Shown here piece by piece: positions 13,703 through 18,720 of a DNA stretch of 18,720 bases. The notes under the pieces were generated by a model. That model worked only from the letters and a program-made list of their open reading frames with translations, did not search any database and was not told where the DNA came from. Source of the DNA: CAYUYM01 sp964449305 (GTDB lineage Bacteria > Bacteroidota > Ignavibacteria > SZUA-365 > CAYQST01); the NCBI GenBank assembly GCA_964449305.1, contig CAYUYM010000050.1:1-18720 (forward strand), in the 5' to 3' direction. Both the position numbers and the translations under genes were made by a program. Numbering within the stretch: position 1 is the first letter of the stretch; each line of letters opens with the position of its first letter.

Positions 13703-16700
13703 TCACCGTATTACAACCATGAAACGAGACAGACGCTGGGAGTTGGCCGTCAATTCATATCGGTATACCCCTGGAACCAGGTTCGCCACAACAGCAGCGG
13801 GAACTGCGGATGTATGTGAACCTGCCTCCACAAATCCCTGGGACTTTTGAAACAAACAGCGACCCATCACATCATACAGCCGGATTTCCACATCGCTTGT
13901 ATGGGAAAGTGAATATATTACTTGTGGCGATACACCACTCTTGAAAGATACCGGATTAGGATATGATTGTTCCAGTCTGATCTCGCATGGACCAGGAGTC
14001 ACTTGGCAAGGATCCTTCAAAAGCTGCATGTCATGACCATTCATAGTGAAGACGTCTTTCAAGCGGATTCCCGCCACGCATGCAGACCCCGTGCGTGTGT
14101 CCAGCCAATGGCACATAAATGTAGCATCGCCATCGAACCCGGCGTCCACTTCCACCTGCGGCTGTTCCTGCTGCAGAGTGACGCCCTGTGGTGATATTTG
14201 TAATCCATCTGCACCCCACAATCTTGACGTTGAGTAACTGGGATCCCTATAGTTCACAAATTGTGCCATGATCACATCCCCGGATCCGCACCAATTGTTT
14301 CGGTCATCACGCCACGTGACAACACCGAGACAATGATCATCCAGCGGATTGAAGTGTGCAGCACTGTCCGGTTGAACACAGGCAATATCGGGTTGCGTGT
14401 TCTTCGTGATTTTCTGCGATCCGGAGGTCAACCTCAATGGCCATCCATAATTCCAGAAACCTTGGAATACATTTCCTGCCACCCACACTCGGTTCGTTTC
14501 AACAGAGTGCGTAGAGTCTCCAAGCGTGGGGGAATAGTCGTAATTATCCCAGACGAGGATTGCGCATCCCTCATTAGGCTGTTCGCCAAGTTTGTTTGGC
14601 GCGAGACGGACGTGTGAATTCAGAGCTCCATAATCTACCGTGCAATCCACAAAGAGCTTCGGCCAGGTCATTTCACCATCAGTACTTTTCCAGATGGCTC
14701 GAAATGCACTTACGTGCTGGCCATTGGTGGCCGCGACGATTACGTCATATGGTGCGTTTGCACTTCCAGGACTACCTTCTGTATCCATGACGACATCGTA
14801 TGATACTGCAGACAATAGCGGATTTGAACCGAATTGAAAAATCTCTATCGTAGAACCGACAAGTGCTTCTGTGAAATGCCTGTGATGCACTTGGTTATCG
14901 GTGCAGCCCAACATATAGCATCCTCCAAATCCATCGGAAACTACGCGAGGATCTGTGATCCCTGAAGCTACGATACCCGCTACAGGGTCTGTAAAAGTCA
15001 TGTTGGTCCAGGTAGCGTGCGATATTCGTATTTGGTTAGACGCTTCTTGTAGGCATACAAGGTACACTCCATTCGGAACTTCTGCCAACCTAGGTGTTGT
15101 AAAGCTTAAGGATCCCGATATCTGTTGCTGATCAACAATGTTCCCCATAGCGTCAACCAATGCAGTTGCAATATATGTTCCTTCCTGCCAGGCAAACAAT
15201 GCTGCACCGTTGCCTGCAATGCATACATCTGGTGTGGCGGTCGCGGCTCCAACATCGTAGTTGAGATACACTCCATTATTCTTCCACCGTGGCACTCCAT
15301 CCTTGTCGAGCTTCTGAGCGTAAATGCCCTTTTCGTCGATCGAATATTCATCGATCCGGCGTTCCTCGCGCCATACAACGTAGGTGTTTCCTTCTGCGTC
15401 GAGCGCAAAGCGCATTTCACTCGCATCCACCCCTGGTGTCCATTTCGAGAACTCGTCTCGCCATGCCATATTCGTTGATCCGTTGCATTCGCTGCCTGGC
15501 GTCTGTGCATAAATATTTTCGTCATTTTTGCTGTCATTCATAATTGCCTGGCGCCGTGTGTCCGTAAAAACGAAAACTTCATTGCCCAATTTTGGGTCGG
15601 TTTGATCGCCATTCGCAAGTGTTACCGGCCATCCATTCTGCTGAAGTTGCTGGTTGAATCCCGACCATCCCAATTTCTGATAATAGATGTCGGCGGTCGT
15701 TCCTCGCCAATCCTCCCATCCGATCCAAACGTTCGCCCCGTCGTCGTACAGGCACACGTGTTGCTGAGTTTCAGCCTCTGTACAAATTTCGACTCCATCG
15801 CTTGCCGCAAGTGCCTGCGAGGAGATGTCAATCTCGTTCGCGTAGATGTCAACGTTGGCATTACGCCGATCCTCCCATACCACCGCGGCGGTGCTGTTGT
15901 GAACCATGAGCACCGGATTCAGTTGACGCTCCACCATGCCTACAATGGGAATCCCGGACGCGTTTACTACTGATGGCCACTGCGGCACTGGAGTCACAGA
16001 TGCAATGTCTACAAGCTGCGCATAGATGTCCGCATTGCTGGTTATCATGTTCCGCTCATCCTCCCAGACTGCCATGATGCACTTCCTGTCGTTTCCATTG
16101 AGCACTTGAAGCCCCGCATGTGCAATTCGCACATTATGTTGGTTTTCTCCCGTGGTGGCAATTTTCAAAGCTCGTGGACTCCAACGTGCATCACCAGCGG
16201 AATCGATTCCAACCATCATGATATTGTACTTTGAGGATTCCTCGCCTTCATAGGCAACCACGGCGCCGTAGCGTCTACCGTTCACACCTCGAAGCGAGTC
16301 CACCGCAATTTCCGAATTGAGCTGTTCCCTGTTGCTTGCCGGGTTAACCAGGATTCCGTTTGGCATCCAACTGAAGTTTGCGGGGAACGTTGAAGTCGCT
16401 GATAGTATGTACTGAAGGTAAACGTCACTGTTTCCGTTGCGCCTGTCGGTCCATGTGATAAACACGCCATCAATTGTCGCGGCAATTCGTGGCCTGTACG
16501 CCCGATACGTTCCATCGCCGGCGACGCAAATCCCACCCAAAGGCCAGTTGCTATCTTCTTCCCCGTTGCTCTCCATGAGGCGTGTCGCACGGATTTCTGC
16601 GTTATTCACCAACAGGTCGAAGGGCTGAGACTGGTCATCTCTGAAATCCTCCCATGTTATAACGAGGTTTCCTGTCAAGTCAATCACGGCTTGCGGGTTC

Positions 16701-17035
16701 CGTTGCTCACCCTCGGCACGGCATACAGGAACCCCATCAATCGGGAACCACATGGCGATCCCGTTTGCATTGTCGATTTTCTGCGCGTAGATGTCCGATT
16801 CGCCGTTTCGATAATCCTCCCATACGACGATCGTATAGCTGCCATGCGAAGGCAACGCCAACGTCTGGTTTTTCTGATTGCTATCCGCCAGCGTCACATA
16901 CCTGTCCTTCCATTCCACCTGCGCCTCCATCGTGGCGCACATCGTGATCATGCTGAGCAGCGTGAAGCACGCCGCCGTAAGCGCTCTGTGTGTGTGTGTT
17001 ACGTGCACACCCTTCATTGTTGTCTCGAAATACAT
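13703..17035 (-). CDS. T9SS-exported protein with WEDxRN-DIYAQ propeller repeats
   Basis: A 1110-residue secreted protein. A signal peptide (hydrophobic around residues 18-35, ending near M-E-A-Q) follows a basic start; the ATG at 17035 has GGAG ten bases upstream, and Met7 is an alternative. The main body consists of blades of about 50-66 residues marked by [VI]-x-W-E-D-x-R-N-x-x-x-D-I-Y-A-Q. Clear copies begin near residues 70, 126, 192, 321, 384 and 437, degenerate ones near 258, 487, 553, 904 and 975, and probable very weak ones between 610 and 830. This pattern indicates one or two beta-propellers, with the Asp-rich loops perhaps binding calcium. The last 90 residues form a T9SS type A sorting domain: L-E-Q-S-Y-P-N-P, V-E-I-R-L-Y-D-V-M-G-R, L-V-P-G-V-Y-R-Y, ending M-V-V-I-R. 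I know no function for this repeat. The whole gene is richer in A/T than the core genes. It lies 62 bases upstream of the other T9SS gene. Confidence 0.9.
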   Translation of the reverse strand: MYFETTMKGVHVTHTHRALTAACFTLLSMITMCATMEAQVEWKDRYVTLADSNQKNQTLALPSHGSYTIVVWEDYRNGESDIYAQKIDNANGIAMWFPIDGVPVCRAEGEQRNPQAVIDLTGNLVITWEDFRDDQSQPFDLLVNNAEIRATRLMESNGEEDSNWPLGGICVAGDGTYRAYRPRIAATIDGVFITWTDRRNGNSDVYLQYILSATSTFPANFSWMPNGILVNPASNREQLNSEIAVDSLRGVNGRRYGAVVAYEGEESSKYNIMMVGIDSAGDARWSPRALKIATTGENQHNVRIAHAGLQVLNGNDRKCIMAVWEDERNMITSNADIYAQLVDIASVTPVPQWPSVVNASGIPIVGMVERQLNPVLMVHNSTAAVVWEDRRNANVDIYANEIDISSQALAASDGVEICTEAETQQHVCLYDDGANVWIGWEDWRGTTADIYYQKLGWSGFNQQLQQNGWPVTLANGDQTDPKLGNEVFVFTDTRRQAIMNDSKNDENIYAQTPGSECNGSTNMAWRDEFSKWTPGVDASEMRFALDAEGNTYVVWREERRIDEYSIDEKGIYAQKLDKDGVPRWKNNGVYLNYDVGAATATPDVCIAGNGAALFAWQEGTYIATALVDAMGNIVDQQQISGSLSFTTPRLAEVPNGVYLVCLQEASNQIRISHATWTNMTFTDPVAGIVASGITDPRVVSDGFGGCYMLGCTDNQVHHRHFTEALVGSTIEIFQFGSNPLLSAVSYDVVMDTEGSPGSANAPYDVIVAATNGQHVSAFRAIWKSTDGEMTWPKLFVDCTVDYGALNSHVRLAPNKLGEQPNEGCAILVWDNYDYSPTLGDSTHSVETNRVWVAGNVFQGFWNYGWPLRLTSGSQKITKNTQPDIACVQPDSAAHFNPLDDHCLGVVTWRDDRNNWCGSGDVIMAQFVNYRDPSYSTSRLWGADGLQISPQGVTLQQEQPQVEVDAGFDGDATFMCHWLDTRTGSACVAGIRLKDVFTMNGHDMQLLKDPCQVTPGPCEIRLEQSYPNPVSFKSGVSPQVIYSLSHTSDVEIRLYDVMGRCLFQKSQGFVEAGSHTSAVPAAVVANLVPGVYRYELTANSQRLSRFMVVIR

Positions 17036-17342
17036 GGGAAAGGTTCTCCGAATTTGAATTGTGTCATGAGCATAACTGCTTGCCTCGGGCCGGAGAAATG
17101 GTCATGCCGTCGGAGTGTGCCCGACGAACATGAAGGTACGACGCGGAATCATGAGCCTGATACTCAGGTTTGGCGCCTGCCGACGACATTCGTGTTTCAA
17201 CATGAGAGACCTGGCATTGTATGCTTCGCGGTGCGTCCCGCGGAAGCGGCGGAAATCAATACTTCGAACGTACGCAGGAAAAGCGGCGAATACAAGACAA
17301 TATCGTTGTTTTTCGTGTGGCATGGAGGCTTGGCATTGCTTT

Positions 17343-17380
17343 ACACGAAGGCACGAAGAAGCTTCATTGTGGCTTTGTGT
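17343..17380. repeat. Dispersed hairpin repeat, copy 2
   Basis: ACACGAAGGCACGA (from 17343) pairs with TTGTGGCTTTGTGT (to 17380) with a single G-G mismatch and two G-T pairs, and its tip is GAAG-AAG-CTTC. The 14-base core CACGAAGAAGCTTC is identical and in the same orientation as copy 1 at 8656-8698. It precedes the OstA-like gene. Confidence 0.6.
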
Positions 17381-17409
17381 TTAAAATGCCATGACCATCC
17401 ATTCGCAGA

Positions 17410-17443
17410 AATTCGTAATTCATGATTCGTAATTCGTAATTTA
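17410..17443. repeat. ATTCGTAATT tandem low-complexity repeat
   Basis: The unit ATTCGTAATT occurs at 17411-17420 and again overlapping at 17425-17434 and 17432-17441, with CATG between the first two. Arrays of this wording (read in the other direction as ATTACGAATTACGAATT) are a well-known kind of intergenic repeat in several bacterial phyla. It directly follows the hairpin repeat and lies 30 bases before the OstA-like start codon. Confidence 0.7.
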
Positions 17444-17473
17444 CACCCCGCATGTCCCACCAGCCCCTGCTCC

Positions 17474-18720
17474 ATGCCCGCAACCATCAAAACCTTCATC
17501 CTCCTCATCGCTTTTGCAGCGACGGCCCTCGCGCAGAAATCGACCATCATCGACATTGAGGCTGCCGACAGCCTCGTGGGACGTGTCGAGAACAACATCG
17601 AATACCGTGAGCTCAACGGGCATGTGCGTCTGCACCAAGGGCGCGTACGCATCGCCTGCGATCGCGCAGTGCAGGACCTGACCAACAACGCGGCCGAGCT
17701 CATCGGCAACGTCGTCATCACCCAGGACACGCTGACGATGAAGACACGCCGGGGCATGTATTTCGGCGACACGAGGACTGCAACCACGCGCGATGGCATC
17801 CTGCTCAATGACCGGCATGTGACGCTCACGGCCGACATCGGACAGTACAACACCGATTCCAAGATCGCCGATTTCACGTCCCGCGTCAAGGTTGATGACA
17901 CGACCACCACCATCCTCGCCAACTCCCTGCGATATCACCGCGACAGCAGCAAGGCCATCGCGTCAGGCAACGTGGTCATCATCGCCAAAAAGGAGAATGC
18001 GACCATCACAGGCGACACCGCCATCCACTACCACAAGACCAGCGTCTCCCTCTTTCCCCGCAATCCTTTCCTCATGCAGGTGGACACCACCATCGTACGG
18101 CGTGATTCGGTCACACAGCAGCCCGATTCAACACGCCTCGACACGCTCACCATCATCGCCCGGCGCATGGAAGCGCACCGCGATTCTACCAACTACTTCC
18201 TTGCCGAGGGCGGTGTGCAGGTGGTGCGCGCAGGGCTGGCCTCGCTCTGCGACCGGCTCACCTATCGCCGCAACGACAGCCTCATCACGCTGCAAGCCGC
18301 ACCGGTCGCGTGGTACGAGGACAACCAGGTGATGGGCGACTCCATTGCCGTACGGCTTGCGGACAGCAAAGTGAGCACCATGCATGTGATGGTCAATGCC
18401 ATGGCGGTGTCGAAGAGCAAGCCGTCGGACAAGGACAAGGCGGGACCTCCCGGCCGCTGGGATCAGAGCAAGGGGCGCAACATCATCCTGTGGATGGAAG
18501 ACAACAAGGCGAAACGCATCCGCATCGAGACCACGGCCATCAGCCTGTACTACCTCTATGACGGGCGTGCGCTCAATGGTGTCCGCCGTGAAAGCGGGGA
18601 CATCATCATCATCGACTTCAAGGACGGCCATGCCGACGAGCTCCGCACGGTGCGTGGGATCGAGGGGCGCTATTGGCCGGAGAAATTCGTGACCGGCGTC
18701 GAGGACAGCTTCAACCTCGA
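17474..18720 (+). CDS. OstA/LptA-like outer-membrane LPS transport protein, cut at right edge
   Basis: An open frame of 415 codons from ATG 17474 to the right edge without stop, so the C-terminus lies outside. It starts with a clear signal peptide, M-P-A-T-I-K-T-F-I-L-L-I-A-F-A-A-T-A-L-A-Q, with cleavage expected after A-L-A. Residues of about 25-200 show the OstA/LptA beta-jellyroll pattern: repeated strands such as L-N-G-H-V-R-L-H-Q, A-E-L-I-G-N-V-V-I-T-Q-D, I-A-D-F-T-S-R-V-K-V and A-I-A-S-G-N-V-V-I-I-A, with I-x-A-D-x-x-x-Y spacing. A second half (from about 225) repeats this with Y-F-L-A-E-G-G-V-Q-V-V, typical of the Bacteroidota OstA-like family. These proteins belong to the periplasmic bridge that carries lipopolysaccharide to the outer membrane. 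No Shine-Dalgarno is visible before the ATG, as is common in Bacteroidota. It is transcribed opposite to the T9SS genes. Confidence 0.85.
   Translation, partial: MPATIKTFILLIAFAATALAQKSTIIDIEAADSLVGRVENNIEYRELNGHVRLHQGRVRIACDRAVQDLTNNAAELIGNVVITQDTLTMKTRRGMYFGDTRTATTRDGILLNDRHVTLTADIGQYNTDSKIADFTSRVKVDDTTTTILANSLRYHRDSSKAIASGNVVIIAKKENATITGDTAIHYHKTSVSLFPRNPFLMQVDTTIVRRDSVTQQPDSTRLDTLTIIARRMEAHRDSTNYFLAEGGVQVVRAGLASLCDRLTYRRNDSLITLQAAPVAWYEDNQVMGDSIAVRLADSKVSTMHVMVNAMAVSKSKPSDKDKAGPPGRWDQSKGRNIILWMEDNKAKRIRIETTAISLYYLYDGRALNGVRRESGDIIIIDFKDGHADELRTVRGIEGRYWPEKFVTGVEDSFNL

Larger units (their letters stand above)
17036..17473. other. Divergent intergenic region with repeats
   Basis: 438 bases between two divergent genes with no supported gene. 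It holds small perfect dyads CGTCGG/CCGACG (17108-17113 with 17121-17126) and CCTGA-TAC-TCAGG (near 17157-17169), the hairpin repeat at 17343-17380 and the ATTCGTAATT array at 17410-17443. It must contain the promoters for both the T9SS gene on the minus strand and the OstA-like gene on the + strand, but I could not identify a convincing -35/-10 pair for either. Confidence 0.5.

Noticed and set aside
13641..13706. Upstream GTG start for the giant T9SS gene at 13706
   Set aside because: It would overlap the stop codon of the preceding gene and place 22 non-hydrophobic residues before a good signal peptide; the ATG at 13640 has a well-spaced GGAG.
17102..17323. 73-codon minus-strand frame in the divergent gap
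   Set aside because: No homology or ribosome binding site; it lies in a region of small dyads and is likely non-coding.

Overview
The window reads as a chromosomal piece from a Bacteroidota/Chlorobi-group (FCB) bacterium. Three things point there: two very large secreted proteins ending in type IX secretion (T9SS) sorting domains, a Bacteroidota-style OstA-like protein, and the order tRNA-Gln, prs, rplY, pth, rpsF, ssb, rplI. An Ignavibacteria/Kapabacteria-like relative would fit, but that is inference; the sequence contains no taxonomic marker that settles it. Most of the window is GC-rich. The stretch from about 10.65 to 17.04 kb is clearly richer in A and T.

Layout. (1) 1-440: the C-terminal end of a REP-associated tyrosine transposase (RAYT) on the + strand, followed by a strong hairpin and a GTGGTGGCCCCC repeat pair. 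(2) 441-3356, minus strand: korB and korA, the two subunits of a 2-oxoacid:ferredoxin oxidoreductase. (3) 3641-7655, minus strand: an information-processing cluster. A near-consensus promoter reads into tRNA-Gln(UUG), prs, rplY, pth, rpsF, ssb and rplI. The rpsR gene that normally lies between ssb and rplI is missing, and the encoded SSB lacks the usual terminal DDxPF tip. (4) 7866-8634, minus strand: a calcineurin-like phosphoesterase with its own TTGACA promoter. (5) 8739-17035, minus strand: two adjacent T9SS substrates of 1110 and 1633 residues. The first carries a repeated W-E-D-x-R-N...DIYAQ propeller motif. The second combines a DUF7948/SBBP propeller, a tandem array of Cys-framed Ig-like modules, a BACON-like domain and a sorting domain. 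(6) 17474 to the right edge, + strand: an OstA/LptA-like gene, cut by the window end.

How the genes fit together. The 3.6-7.7 kb cluster couples nucleotide precursor supply (PRPP), translation (S6, L9, L25, peptidyl-tRNA hydrolase, tRNA-Gln) and ssDNA binding. KorAB links the TCA cycle (oxidative, or reductive if run in reverse) to ferredoxin. The two T9SS genes probably encode surface or secreted adhesive or scaffold proteins. The OstA-like gene belongs to lipopolysaccharide transport to the outer membrane.

Main oddities. The big T9SS gene changes base composition sharply in mid-ORF near 10.65 kb, inside its repeated modules. The T9SS pair is bracketed by two same-orientation copies of a hairpin repeat. 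The tRNA-Gln gene sits between several perfect hairpins in the prs leader. I found no CRISPR array, intact insertion sequence, rRNA or replication origin, and nothing I can call a new defence system.
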